A stretch of DNA of 64,000 bases from Eublepharis macularius (GCF_028583425.1 NC_072792.1:158230676-158294675); one strand, 5' to 3'; positions 22,019 through 34,230 are shown, counted from the stretch's first letter. Made by a program: numbers and translations. The notes: a model not told the origin generated them from the sequence alone.

Positions 22019-23147
22019 ATCAAAACAGTTCCCCACCTAAACTGTGGCTAGATAGTATTGACTGTTATTTTGTTCCTCTGCACTGCGTTCAGACTGAACT
22101 GGCAATTTTCACCAATTCCCATTGCACAGACACCCCCATCATTCCTCAAGGTCTCCTATCCCCAGGAGTAGTGCTTTGTGGGAAACGGTGGGCTGCAGTG
22201 GAAGGGGGAGGCAGGAAAGTTCCTCTCTGCCAAATAAAAAATGTATGCTTAGAGCCTATAAATAAGTTGCATGTATGCTAAAAAGTCTTTGCTGTGGAAT
22301 ATGTTTCTTCTTCTGCTAGTTCTATTTGTGCTAGGGCTCATTAAAAACCATCGATCTTTTGTAAATGGAAGTGCTTGCATAACAGGAAATGTGCTCCACA
22401 GCAGATACTATATCTAAGCAAGCATGGAACATTTTCATAGGATCCAAACCTTAATCTGGGTCCAACCCATTGGATTATGTGGGATTCAATCACAACTTGA
22501 GCCTGAGTCCTACAACCACAACCAATATAAGAGCAACTGAGTATGTTCAGTTCCTTCACCCATGCCACAAATGGACACAGATATGTAAAGGCTGATTTAG
22601 TAAGTAGAATTCACATGCATTGGCTTTTATCATGCTACTAAATTATCTAATTTAAAAACTAAAGGCACTCAAAATGACTCTGTGAGGATATGTAGGTGCT
22701 GATTGTATGGTTAGTTCTATGTCTTGTACTATCATGCATTCATTTTTTTAAAATTTATTTAAAATATGTCACTTTCCCACCCAAACAGGATCCCCAAGGT
22801 GGTATTTATTTAAAACATTTTATCTGTAATATGCCTTAGTCTCCGTGAGAAAGGTGGGCAATAATGAAGTAAATGTGTGTGTGGTTAACTTTCACAGTAG
22901 CACTTCTATGGATAGCACCAGCAGCTGAGATCCACCACCCACACAAGCTATCAATTGCAGTGGACCAAAGTATCAGCCCTAATGTGTGCTGGACTGAAGT
23001 GAGAGATGTACGCTAGGGAAGCAGCATTCATAGCAGGAATAAGTATAAATTTATTATAATGTTTGACAATCCTATGGAATTAAAACTATATTATCTATTT
23101 ATTGGGTTGGTTGTGTTTGAATGTTGCTTCTGAATGGAAAATTTATA
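22019..23147. other. Intergenic; one LINE/SINE tail
   Basis: A 3' tail resembling 'gtaatatgccttagtctccg' followed by 'tgagaaaggtgggcaata' lies at about 22825-22885. Nothing else is recognised. Confidence 0.45.
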
Positions 23148-23155
23148 GCTATGAG

Positions 23156-23315
23156 CAGGGCCGTATTAACTCACAGCTGGGCCCCTAGTCTTTCGGGTAT
23201 TACGGGCCCCCTCTGGAACTTTAATCTTTCACCCAACTACAGCTGACAGCCTGACCCTATATCTAGTCCCTGCGGGGCCCCTAGGCTTGTCAGCCTTATG
23301 AATAATATTGCCCTG
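23156..23315. mobile_element. Young 160-bp hAT-type non-autonomous element
   Basis: The ends CAGGGCCGTATTAA and (reverse complement of the right end) CAGGGCAATATTAT are hAT-like terminal inverted repeats. The element is flanked by a perfect 8-bp duplication GCTATGAG (23148-23155 and 23316-23323), the length made by hAT transposases. The interior is GC-rich with GGGCCCC blocks and no coding capacity. The intact duplication suggests a fairly recent insertion. Confidence 0.88.
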
Positions 23316-23479
23316 GCTATGAGATCAGTTAGGCTGTGATCATGAGGGCACCGAAGAACACTTCATATACTACAAAATTCCCATATGCATTCCCATATTT
23401 GTAGAAAGCTCACTGATAGTTCATAATATGACAACTTGTAGGAATCCCACAAGCAGATTTTAATGACTTTCCCACCCTT

Positions 23480-23640
23480 GTATTTGCCTCCACCACCTTT
23501 TGTACTTTTATTATATATTTTAAGATTGTAAACTCCATTGGAGCAGGGACTTTTTTTTTGAGGGGAGGTTGCCGATGTAGATCTGTAAAGTACCTGGTAC
23601 CCTAACCATGCTGTATAGTAATATTATTGGACAGGTATTT
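23480..23640 (+). mobile_element. Old amniote repeat fragment
   Basis: 'agattgtaaactccattgga' followed by 'gcagggac' and 'gtaaagtacctggtacc' resembles the end of a repeat seen widely in turtles and other amniotes. It is diverged and its class is uncertain. Confidence 0.4.
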
Positions 23641-24635
23641 TTACTGCGCCCATGCTCACAGAAAGACATTGTGTAGCTACTGCTTCACAGCGCAAAAAAA
23701 AGTGGCTTCCGAAATATTTCTTTGTAATACATGAAGTAGCCCTTCTGTGAAACATTTCTTTGCAATGTACAACAGGAGCCAGTCACCACCACAACTTGAA
23801 GATCCAGGCCAAATAAAAAAAATATTTATAAGAATCACTGCATTCCACATGGAAAATGTTTTTTTCCTTGCTGTAAGCCAAAGTACTTTATCAGGACAGA
23901 GAGATTGCCTTTGAAATCAGTTTACTTGCATACGTAGAAATTACTCTCTTATGGTAAAGATGTGCAGGTTTGAATGCAAAAGTACTTCTTATAGGACAAT
24001 CTAATTTCTGACATTTCAAACTGGATATATTTGAAATAAGTGTGCAGTTATTAAGCAGAGGATGCATTCTCCCAACTGAATGATGTATTGCATAAGAAGG
24101 TTTCTTGTCCCTTAAATTGTGTCTTTTACATAACCAAATTTCACAGCAAAGAGAGGTTTTTGAGCAATGAGAGACTTGTAATAAATGATTTAAAAACAAA
24201 ACACCCCAGCACACTGTTCCAAATGGCTGTCTTTGAAGAAGTTCCTTGTATATTAATTCTGTGAGAACCAGTTAATGTAAATGTTCATTTACCTCAAATG
24301 TTTACAAAACTGTTACTAAATAAACTTTTGTACCATAACTTTGTGCCTTATACATGACATTTCAAGAGCAACAAAACCCTGTGGAGCTAGCTTCTTCATG
24401 CTTCCTATTAAGAATGTGAGGGGAAATATCCAGTGCATACAGGTGGAGTTCCTCATCTGGGTTGGAGGTAGACTTTGCACAAAGGAGCAGGTTCAGTTGG
24501 TACAGACTGAGTTTATTCTACACTGAATCTATTCTGCACTTTACTCAAGACTCCATTAAATGTTCAGCAGAGTTTCGGTGGGCCTATTTTGAAGGTATTA
24601 CAACATATGGGAAGCAGCACGTAACTCTTCTGTTA
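23641..24635. other. Intergenic, nothing recognised
   Basis: Unique-looking AT-rich sequence without supported genes or repeats. Confidence 0.45.
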
Positions 24636-24639
24636 AAAA

Positions 24640-25575
24640 GGAGTACTATAGCCCCCAGACCCTTGCCTTAAGGGGACCCCCGTTTTGGGCCCCCACTTTG
24701 GTTCTAACATGAGCTTAGGGATAGAAAATGGAGTCCGCATCCTGCTAAAGTTAAGCTAAGAGTAGCAGTTTGGTAAGCATCTGGAGCCCTGCCAAGAATG
24801 AGGTGTTAAGCAGCAATGAAATGCGGACTCACTCCTCCCTAAAGCCCACCTCAAGCTGAATAAACTGGAGTGCCATTCTCCTCAAGGACTTTGGAGCCTT
24901 ATCCCAGAGTAACTTGACTGGAATGAATGACCCAGGTCTTCAAGACAATGAGCAATGGACTGACCCCAGCTAGCTCCTCCTCTTATCTTAATGACTATAC
25001 AGGAAGATTTCTGCCCTGTCGTTAATCTTGTTATTCACCCAAGCTTAGGGCTGTGTTTCTCCAAGCCTCCTCCGGGAAACATTTTTTTACTTTTATGCAA
25101 ACCAAGCAAACTCCCTCCTTCGATATCAGCCTCCTCGCCACTTGAAATTTGGGTGTCTGTACTATATACAGTACTGTATATCTGTGCTATAGATATAGCC
25201 CCCAAATCTTCACAACTTTGTAGCAGTTTTTCCAGCTACTGCCCCTGTGTGACACAGGTTCCTTGGAGACATGAGCTGGTCTCTGTCTCTACACTTCACT
25301 CTTTGGCTCTTCACATCTGGATTCTACAGGATTTCCACACTCTGTAGGACAGGCCATATGCTTTCACTTGCTGCCCCTGCTTCCAGTGTTTTTCCTAACA
25401 GATGGGTAACTGTTGGGGAAAGGTTTTTGGTTTGCTGCTTTGCAATCTCGCTCTCATTTCTTGTAACTGTTGTTTAATTTGGCTTATGTTATCTCAATAA
25501 AAACCCTGTTCATTTTAAGAGCACTTATTCCACCCTCAGTGCTGGGTTGGATCTGGATCTTGGTATATACAGGTT
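24640..25575 (+). mobile_element. Probable solo LTR fossil (retrovirus-like)
   Basis: This is a roughly 0.9-kb unique-composition block with LTR-like architecture: a long C-rich upstream part, TATA-like words around 25160-25195, and an AATAAA signal near 25496 followed by a short T- and C-rich segment resembling R-U5. No primer-binding site follows and no internal genes are nearby, so it would be a solo LTR. The ends and the target duplication are not convincing, so both the limits and the class are tentative. It looks old. Confidence 0.4.
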
Positions 25576-25919
25576 AAAATCCCAAAATATTGTTTTAAAT
25601 ACCTTGCAATACACGTTTGTTCTGGCCCTGTAAGGGGATGCCTTTGCTTGTCACAGGGCCTCCATGTGTATAGCAATTTGGGTAACAATTCATAGTCCTA
25701 CTCTTGAATTGTTTCAATGTGAGGGCAAATTCACAAATGCATGTTTGTAAGCATGTTTGTAACAACTATGTTTGCTTGTTTATGAAATGGATGTTCACAA
25801 TAAGTACTGAATGACAGGATGGCTTGCACAGATCAACCAGCCAATCACAGATCAACCAACGTCAGACAGAGATTCCATGTCATCTCAAAACACAGCGCTT
25901 TTCAATTCCACTGAAAAGA

Positions 25920-26080
25920 ATAACAGCAGCAGTTCATTTGTACTCTGGTCTTCTGGACAGATTAGTGCCACATTCAGAGCAGTGAACAAAGGCAGAGTTA
26001 TTATTCTCCCCACAATACAGCTGAGAGGAGTGGCTTACCCAACCACTTAACCACTATGCTACGGCAGCTCTCAATAGGAG
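25920..26080 (-). mobile_element. tRNA-derived SINE, inverted, diverged
   Basis: On the minus strand the promoter end reads from about 26075 ('taaccactatgctacggcag' on the plus strand is its complement). The body words 'ttattattctccccacaata' and 'cagctgagaggag' fit. It is a degraded copy. Confidence 0.55.
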
Positions 26081-26344
26081 TTACCCAGTGACATGACAGA
26101 TATATGTGTGCCTAAGAACCTTTGCAGTTACCATTCCCTATGTGTTCTCCAGATGGAGAATTTGTACTTCTCTTCCAGAAGCAACATATTACAGTAAATG
26201 CTTCCAGAGCTGGAGGACATCAAGGGAGGGCAGGATACAGAAACACCATAAATATGAAAGGAGCCTGTTGGACTAGGTATGCAGTTCTGAGGGTACCTAC
26301 ACCTATTTTTCAGGCGCATCTTACATGTTCACATGCTAAAGTAC

Positions 26345-26545
26345 CTTAAAACTGAGTCAGACCATTGGTCTATTAAGCCCAACATTGTCTACTCTGGCAA
26401 TAGCAACGGCAGCATCTCAGGCAGAGGCCTTTCACATTCTTTCTGATCCTTGAGCTGGAGCCAATGCAAATTGAACTCAGGGCCTCCTGCCTGCAAAGCA
26501 TGAGCTTTACCACAGTGCAATAACTGCTCCACCACACAAACGGTC
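26345..26545 (-). mobile_element. tRNA-derived repeat (SINE), inverted
   Basis: The plus-strand text 'aattgaactcagggcctcct' and 'gcaaagcatgagctttacca' is the complement of a tRNA-like head with B and A boxes. The upstream 'gtcagaccattggtctatta' is the family's other end. A better copy stands at 43598-43785. Confidence 0.6.
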
Positions 26546-27429
26546 TCTGCCCACATGCCAGGGCTCTGCCTGCATTCTTACAGAAGCCTGCTGTCCCATG
26601 GCAAGGGTGTTGTACAAACTGTACAGTAGCCTAATTCATCTTTGTGCACATTTGGAGTAAATTGCTGCTGTCCTCCTACAGGGGATGCGGCTGTAACACA
26701 GAACAGGCCCTGATCCACATCCCATGAGACTATGAATGGTACAAAACCATCAGGTGCTACTCTACAACCATGTTGCATGGTCTTGTTCCCCCATAAAATA
26801 TAGGCACAAGATAGCCTTGAGTAACGCTATGATGTTAGTTCAGCCAGAAGTGGGCAGATCTGTTCCAGATTAAAGTATCACAAGTCTGAGCATTTCAGAT
26901 TTACAAAGGCAAATCTTAGAACAACTGAAATAACAAACTCTCTTAAAGACGTTTTCTCCTACAGAAATAAACAAAAAGGGATTAGGAAAAGATTAATTTC
27001 CACTCCAGTGAAGCCAGGAGTTTCTGCTTTACACTGCTTAATATCAGAAGAAGAATGAGTGTATTTTGTCTAATTTAAATTTCTAAATTTAAATATAATA
27101 TATACTATCATATTTAGTGACCGTAAGTTACACTGGAGGCTTTTCTTTAAAGAAATCAGCACCATTTTATAGAACATATTCTTTTCACAAGAAAGGACTA
27201 CCATTGACATCAAGATATAAATATATAAAGATTAATGTTATCATATTTAATATGTGTTTCCTACAAAGGAGCCTTTTCAAAAAAGGGTCTGGAAAGCTTT
27301 AAAAGCTTGAACAACTTGTGTTGTTTTGGTTGGTCATCATAAAAGGCATTTCACCGATTGTGATTTGAGATTTTCCTAAATAACAAAACACACCCGCTCC
27401 AAATAACTTGGAAGGCTTCTCACTATACC
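26546..27429. other. Intergenic, nothing recognised
   Basis: No gene or clear element; AT-rich around 27060-27300. Confidence 0.45.
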
Positions 27430-27692
27430 ATGACAATAATAATAATAATAACATTCGATTTATATACCGCCCTTCAGGACAACTTAATGCCCACTCAGAG
27501 CGGTTTACAAAGTATGTTATTATTACCCCACAACAATCACCCTGTGAGGTGGGTGGGGCTGAGAGAGCTCCAGAGAGCCGTGACTTGCCCAAGGTCACCC
27601 AGCTGGCTTCAAGTGGAGGAGCGGGGAATCAAACCCGGCTCTCCAGATTAGAGTCCCGTGCTCTTAACCACTACACCAAACTGGCTCTCCAT
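27430..27692 (-). mobile_element. tRNA-derived SINE, inverted
   Basis: It reads on the minus strand from the tRNA-like head ('ttaaccactacaccaaact' at the right edge is the complemented A-box region, 'ggaatcaaacccggctct' the B box) to an AAT-rich tail at 27433-27450. It is well preserved and of the same subfamily as 21605-21868. Confidence 0.85.
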
Positions 27693-29885
27693 GGCTCATG
27701 GCTCATGGGCCCTAGTCTGACACGATCAAATAGTATTAAAATAAAAATAATGCACTGGTGTATTGTGTAAAGATTACAGTGAATATGGTTGAGTTGCTGG
27801 ATACCTCAAAACCAGCTGTATTTATTTTTCCTATGGCTTTTTTTTTTGAAGAGGGAGTGGATTGCACGTTGCACAAACTGCAGACGCAAGCAGCCAGGAC
27901 GGGCTAACTTAAATAAACTGGGTCTCAACTAGAGATCATCTTGGGAAAGTCATAGCTGTGAGAAGTTGTGGGAAAGGACAAGCCAATTCAACTGGAAAAA
28001 ATTGTGTGTTAACTGACTGTTTTCACAGTCTGTGTTACTTGGCTACCACAGCAGCTTAAAACAAGCTACATATTTCTCACTCATGCAACACTCAATGACC
28101 ATATTAGCCATTAGGAATAAGCTTTAATCCCTTTCTCCCCTTCCAAGGCAGAATGGGCTTTCTTTGTCAATTCTTCATGCTCTTATGTCTCAAAACAGTC
28201 ATGCATTTGAATTATAAATGTAATTGCAGCAGGGGTCACCATTAAGAAATTATGAAGTGCCATGATTTCTTCTGGTTTACACTGGCTTCTAAGAGCTTAT
28301 CTGCATATGAGATTACTACATGCTCAGTTAGTGTATGCCTTGGCAAAATGTCCTATATCTACCATGAGGGCAGGCATAGAATGTGTATAGGTGGTAGAAC
28401 AACACTTGAGGGGAAAATGTATGCCTATATCTTTAAAAATACACAAAAAATGTGCCATAGCAGACATTCCAGAAGTAGACTTTTTGCTGCTACCCCCCAC
28501 CTCCAGAATTCCTCTTCAGAAAGATTTCAAAAGTGTAATTCATACATTACAGAATATACAACTTGATTCTGGGGCCTCTATCCTGTGCTAGAATCACAGT
28601 CCAGCATGAGTTGCATGCTCTCCGCAAAGCCTATGTGTATGGTGCCCAATTCAGATCAGGATGTTGGTGCAGTTTTAGAAGGGGCTTCCACCTTCTACTT
28701 GACACCATTTTCCTGATCTGCAATGGTCTTGGGGTGCACTATATCCAAGGGAACACACAGGTTTCCCTGGTAGGCCAAATATACCTCTGGGACTGTTTGG
28801 AAAAATGACACTGGGTGGGTTGCTGGCTAAAGTCCCCTCTCCATACGTTCTACTCTTCTGATCAGAATCAGGAATCACATGCATAGCAATTTAGGAGATC
28901 CCACTATTTATGTATGATACAGGGTGGGAACCCCAGACCAAACCTGTGTACTCCATAATATGTGAATCATTCTCCCTGTATCATGTTTATAGGTTCAGGT
29001 TTCAAACGCTTTTCTATATAATGAAGATACAAAGCTATAAAGAGTTACCACTTCACCTGCTGCATGGTTATTTTTTTCCACTTCCCCAACAAACTCCTAT
29101 AGTGGATAATCAATCACTTTCCCTGCACCTTCAAGAGAGAATACCCGTATTTATTTTCTGCTGATTGAAGGCTACAAATATGCAGACTCCTACAACTGTT
29201 AGTTTATTAGCCTCTAACAAATGTGCACAGAAATAAACTGACTTGCCATGGCCAGTTGGCTAAAATTGTATTGAAAATCTAGTCAAAATGGGAAGTGGAT
29301 TTTTAATATCCAGGTACCTCTAGCAAATGGCGACATAGCAACAAAAATAGTTCTTACTGAGGCTTAATTTTGTGGACAAAATGAGCCTCAATAGATACCT
29401 TCTTTCACATTTTGGTTCCTTAATAGGTAGTTGCCTTGATTTGAAGTTTTGAAGACCCAGAAATTTTATTGATTTTCAGTGGGCACTGTAAGACAAACAG
29501 GCAAGTCTCTGAAAGCCAGTTTAGGTGCTACTGCTTTGTGTAGATGGCCAAAAAGTCCACAGTCATTTCCAGACAGGCTCTTTGTCTGCAGTAGCATGAC
29601 CTGCAAAAAAAAAGTTTCAAATAGTTCTTGTTGCTTTTGCTGTCCAATAGCTAGAATATACATACTAATGACAGCCTAGCCCTGGCACCATGCTGATTGA
29701 CGGTGATGGACATTTTAATGCAGCTCCATCATTGGCAAAAACTTCTTGGAGCCAAAGCATTAAATACTTTTTTACTCTTGAGCTATCACATCCATGGCCA
29801 TTTTGAGAAGTGAATCAAAGCAGGATGTGTGTGCTTGTGTGCTTTGTGCACTCATTTGACAATTGGAGGACAAACCTACTAGCAG
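27693..29885. other. Intergenic, nothing recognised
   Basis: Open frames of up to 104 codons show no family resemblance. No inverted repeats or known repeat words stand out. Confidence 0.45.
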
Positions 29886-29888
29886 TGA

Positions 29889-29890
<2 letters not shown>

Positions 29891-29940
<50 letters not shown>
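29891..29940 (+). repeat. (CT)n microsatellite
   Basis: CT dinucleotides run for about 50 bp with one TTT interruption near the end. Confidence 0.95.
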
Positions 29941-29941
<1 letters not shown>

Positions 29942-30371
29942 GAAACCTCCTCAGGGTATGGAGTACCCTGCCCTCATACGAACTGGTGGTGTGATACTGT
30001 CCCAGACACTCTGACCATTACACTGCGCTGTCCCTTTCTTCAGGCCCTCTCCCAGTCTAGCTCACCTCACAGGGTTGTTGCGGGATAGAACAGAGGAAAG
30101 GAGGAAATAGAGCAGAGGAAATAGATCCACATAGAGCTCCTTTGAAGAAGGGTGGGATAAAAAGTCAAGATAGTCCATCCTGCCATATGTGGTCTACTAT
30201 AACTGACAATGACTCCATTATTTCAGGACCTTCCTTTCTTATTGAGATGAAATGCTATTTTTGTTCTGTTTTTGTTTTCTGCTTCAAAGCCATAAATACT
30301 GGATCCAGCACTGCTGCTACTGAAGCAAGTAAATGCAGATACAAAGAAGGCCTTCTCTCAACCCAGAAGTG

Positions 30372-30580
30372 CTGTTTTCACATGCGCTCCAGGAGATCGC
30401 GCAAACTCACAGCATGAAGCGTCTTCCTAGCACGATCCCCTGGCACGATTCCCTTTAATGGCCCAATGAAGTCAGAAAAAGGCCATTAAACGGGATTGTG
30501 CCCGGAAATTGCACTAGAAAGACGCTTTTATGCTGTGAGTTTCGTGCAATCTTCTGGGCGCGTGGCCCTGTGAAAACGGC
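30372..30580. mobile_element. Foldback non-autonomous DNA element (about 209 bp)
   Basis: The left end 'ctgttttcacatgcgctcc' and the right end 'gtggccctgtgaaaacgg' are inverted counterparts. The arms continue through 'gcaaactcacagcatgaag' versus 'ttatgctgtgagtttcgtgc'. A second inner pair ('ttaatggccc' / 'ggccattaa') closes the hairpin. Its ends resemble those of the element at 30931-31569. Confidence 0.8.
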
Positions 30581-30689
30581 CCTGGGGGGGGGAAAACAAC
30601 AACTTACAGCCCCCTACCCTGGGCACAGCCAATCTGGCCACCTGGTTTCAAACCACAGCAACAGGGAGACCAGACTGCGGTACTGCACT

Positions 30690-30928
30690 CTACGTAGGTC
30701 TCCCCTCAAAGTCAACTCGGAGACTGGAGTTGGTGGAAAACACCAAGCTCATTTGCTATCAGGAGCTAGCAGACCATGCATATTACTCCCATTCTGTAAT
30801 CACTCCACTGGCTACCTATCAGTTACAAGGCTCAATTCAAAGTTTTGACTACCACAGATAAAGCTTTTCATGGCCTTGGCCCAGCATATCTATGGGACCG
30901 CCTCTCGCCCCCTATGCTCTGCCACAGC
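30690..30928 (+). mobile_element. L2-type LINE fragment, left part
   Basis: 'actccactggctacctatca' and 'aaggctcaattcaaagtttt' are followed by 'gccttggcccagcatatct'. These are the family's LHWLP, AQFKVL and GLGPxYL coding motifs in decayed form. It is interrupted by the element at 30931-31569 and resumes at 31573. Confidence 0.7.
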
Positions 30929-30930
30929 CA

Positions 30931-31569
30931 GGCCGTCGTCACATGGGCCCTTATTTCGTCAGTTTTGCACTAGAAATCGTTTCTTCTGTTAATGTTATTA
31001 GAACAGATTCTCCCATCTTTTGACGACTGCTTGCGCTTCCAGTCAGTCACATTAAAAGGGAAAAGCGCAATTCGATGGTCAGCCAAAGTGCCTCCGGAAA
31101 CGGGGCCCTAAAAATCCCACCCCCCTTAAAAAAAAATTTTCCCACATATTTGTGTTATATCACTCTTCTATTATACAATGTTGTGCTGGGCCAACCCAAA
31201 AGCCAACCGTGATAGGTAGCAGAGGTTTCCCGCCCACGGCAGAATAGCGCTATAGCGCTATAAGGCTGACTTTAAAAAAAAAATTACTTTGAGGCTTAAT
31301 TGCGGGTCACGCTGGGGCTTGTGGGAGTGTAGGGCAGGAGAATCAGAGTTAGGTGAGACAGATGATCGGGGAGAGTGAGCGTTTTGGTGTTGCAAAGCGT
31401 TCATAGTCGATCCAGGGCATTCACATGGAAGTGGATAAAGACGACATAAAGAGTCACAAAGCGTGAATTGGGGAGAATGGCGAAATCGCAAGAGAGCCGG
31501 AATAAGGTGAGCATTCAGCAGGAGATGGCACTAGTTTGGCGCTAAATTTATGGCCGTGTGACGATGGCC
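30931..31569. mobile_element. Foldback DNA transposon nested in the L2 LINE, central palindrome
   Basis: Terminal inverted repeats: the left end 'ggccgtcgtcacatgggcc' matches the reverse complement of the right end, 'ggccatcgtcacacggcca', at 16 of 19 positions. The arms are related further in but diverged ('ttcttctgttaatgtt' versus the complement 'tcctgctgaatgct'). An 18-bp perfect palindrome ATAGCGCTATAGCGCTAT (31244-31261) lies at the midpoint. No transposase is present. It splits the L2 LINE, so it is younger than that copy. No clear target duplication was found. Confidence 0.78.
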
Positions 31570-31572
31570 CCA

Positions 31573-31765
31573 CTTCACTCATCTGAATAGGGCCTTCTGC
31601 AGATACCACCCTGCAAATGAGAAAAATCTACAGCTGCCCATACATGTCCTTTCTCTATGGAAGAGGCTGCCTGAGGAAGTCAGGAAAGCTCCCACTTCTG
31701 CAAATTATGCAAAACTGAATTGTTTAGGAGGGCTTTTTCACTCAGGTAATAGGGCTGTGTTGTCA
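31573..31765 (+). mobile_element. L2-type LINE fragment, right part
   Basis: 'tttctctatggaagaggctg' and 'cctgaggaagtcaggaaag' continue the LINE after the nested element, ending in the LFxxG-like coding words 'ggagggctttttcactcagg'. Confidence 0.6.
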
Positions 31766-31769
31766 GAGA

Positions 31770-31965
31770 GCTGCTGTAGTTAAGTGGTTTGGCTGCAAAT
31801 CAGCACTCTACTGGTTTGAATCCCACTACTGCCATGAGCCACTCTTCTCAGCCCCAGCTGTATTGTGAGGATAATAATAGCATCGACTTGTTCATAATTC
31901 TGAGTGGGGCACTAATCAGCCTATAAGAGCTGTATATAAACACATGCCTTGGTAAAGGGACAGGG
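31770..31965 (+). mobile_element. tRNA-derived SINE, diverged
   Basis: 'ctgctgtagttaagtggttt' is the A-box end and 'ctggtttgaatcccacta' the B box. The body ends 'cataattctgagtggggcac' and 'gctgtatataaacaca'. The tail form is shared with 49255-49395. Confidence 0.7.
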
Positions 31966-32139
31966 ATTGCAGACTCTTCCACTGGGTACTATCTATTGAT
32001 ATAGATATGCTCCCAGTTTCCACGTTGTTAGAGATGTCATATTAATCTTTACTGTTTGTTTCAGAGAGGTTTCATCTCTGTATTCAGCTTTATGCTGTGT
32101 TCAAATTTCTACAACCCATACCTATTGTATTTGTTCACT

Positions 32140-32235
32140 ACATGTCCTAGCTGTTGATCTTATTGATTAGCACTGTGTAATCCACCTTGGCTCTCTGTGA
32201 GAAAGGCAGACTATTAAATAAATAAATTCCTCACT
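32140..32235 (+). mobile_element. SINE/LINE 3' tail
   Basis: 'gtgtaatccaccttggctct' followed by 'gtgagaaaggcagacta' and (AAAT)n is a common squamate 3' end, also seen at 45340, 51665 and 63425. The 5' part is not recognisable. Confidence 0.55.
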
Positions 32236-34019
32236 ATCACCTTTCTCAGTTCCTTGGCCTTTAGGGTGACCTAGGTCCCCAGTAGATTGTCTACCCTAAT
32301 CCCCCGGGAGATCTGCCCAGTGGGTGGTGGTATATTGCAACAACTACAGCAAAAGCAGGGAGGGAGATTTCAATGAGTTTCCTTCCCAACTTCTTGCCCT
32401 TCCTCAATCTTTGGTAATAGCGCCAGCTCTGAGAATATCTTGATACTCAAGAGGATTGGGTATGTTCTGTTTGTTTGTTTTTAACTTGAGCAATCCCCCA
32501 GGGACTGCAAGGAGGCCAGATACACTACAAAGTGTTCAGAAATATCCTGTAGATGAAATTAAATGCACTGAAGCAAAATTCACATATATCGTTATACGAG
32601 GAATTTTTCATTTATTATTATACAAAAAATATTTCCATTCATATCCAAGAGACCTCCCTCCTTTGTGTTTTTAACTTGAATCATAGATTCTCCCATAACC
32701 ACTCTCAGAAGTCTTTGGTCAAGAGGCAGGATAATAAATGTTTCGAATCTTTCCTGGATTTATTCATCTCTTCCTGTTATGCACTTTTTAAATTCTTATG
32801 AATTTTATCTATTTTATTCTTCAGTTCAGTCATGAACACATTTGTTTACAGAAGGACGAGACAGATATTCCCTCAACAAGATGTCAAAATAAGTTTGCCA
32901 AGTTTGATAAAAACCCAGTGCAGTTTTGGAAATGGGGAATCCTTTGCATGGTTCTCTGTATGCCAGTGTTTGAACACTATGGTGTAACGGTTCCAAGATA
33001 TAATATATACCAGTATTACTATAACTTTGATTTTTCCAAATTAAAACCATAGCAAACAAAACTTTACCATTCTTCTATTCCTTTTCTTACACCTTGTGGG
33101 TTTTTTCATTATTTTTATACAAACAGTATCAGAATTACTACTAAACCACTTTAGAATTTCCTCACCGCCTTCTGTTCTAAATTTAGCTTCACCACACACC
33201 TCATGGCCGCTATTCCTTTTGCATCTGTTGCAACTCAGTTTGGCTTGGAACATTATTTGCCATGGCACACTTAACTCATGCAGTTCATTGTGGAATCATG
33301 TGATCAAGATGAACACAAAGTCCTTTTTAAATGGAAAAGATCTGAGGCATAGAATAGTTCGCTCCATTTGAAACAACAGTTGTGCCAAAAATGATACGTT
33401 CGCTGTGGCTTGGGTCCTGCCTAAATGTTCTGTGGAAGATTGGATGATTTCCCCTCTTCTGTGATGGATGGCTGACTCCCTTTCCAACTATTCCTGGGGG
33501 TTCCTCTGTCCCCAAGAAGCAGCATTTTGGATTGTAGTAGGAAAAGGGGACAGAAGTTTTTTTGGCCACAGAAATTTTAGGATGGATCCAGTTCTATAAT
33601 TCCTTCTCTCATCAGGTTGATCCACACACACTCTTGTCATCTCGTAACTTGATGTTTTGTCACACAGTAACTGCTCTCTGCTGAACTTGTTAATTGCTTC
33701 CATTCCTTTCACGCCCCCCACCCCACCCAAGCGAATTCAACAAGCAGGGCTGTGTTTGCAATGGCCAGTTCATGTATGCAAACCCCCTCAAAGGCATACA
33801 CAAGAAGAGAGGAATGTGCATTTAGAACTGTCGTGGGTCAGGATAAAAGAAACATGTCAAGTCAAGAGCACAAATTGCAACTTGAGCATCTTTGCCTACT
33901 GCCCTGTCAGCAAATATATTAAACACTCTGAACACACAAGCAATGCAACAAAATGTGCATCATGGTACCACACATAGTTACAAATCCATACCTTTGATGA
34001 CACAAACGTTGATGTCAAT
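32236..34019. other. Intergenic, nothing recognised
   Basis: Unique-looking sequence; open frames on both strands overlap one another and lack family resemblance. A C-rich run stands at about 33713-33728. Confidence 0.45.
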
Positions 34020-34230
34020 ATTTAGCAGTTATTTATATTTATACCCTGCCTTTTTCCCTACTGGGGTCCAAGTGGCTTATATCATTCTTTCCTGTTTCAT
34101 ATATCCTCAGAAATAACCCTGTGAAGGAGGTTAGGCTGAGATTGACAGGCCCAAGTTCACCTAGCAAGCTTTCATGGATGAATGGGGATTTTAACATGGA
34201 CCTCCCAGATCCTAGTCCAACACTCTAACC
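34020..34230 (-). mobile_element. tRNA-derived SINE, inverted, split by a hAT element
   Basis: The plus-strand body 'tatttataccctgccttttt' runs to 'ctagtccaacactctaacc'. The remaining head ('ctctacaccatgctgggtt') resumes at 34660-34685 beyond the inserted element. The SINE is therefore older than the insertion. Confidence 0.7.
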
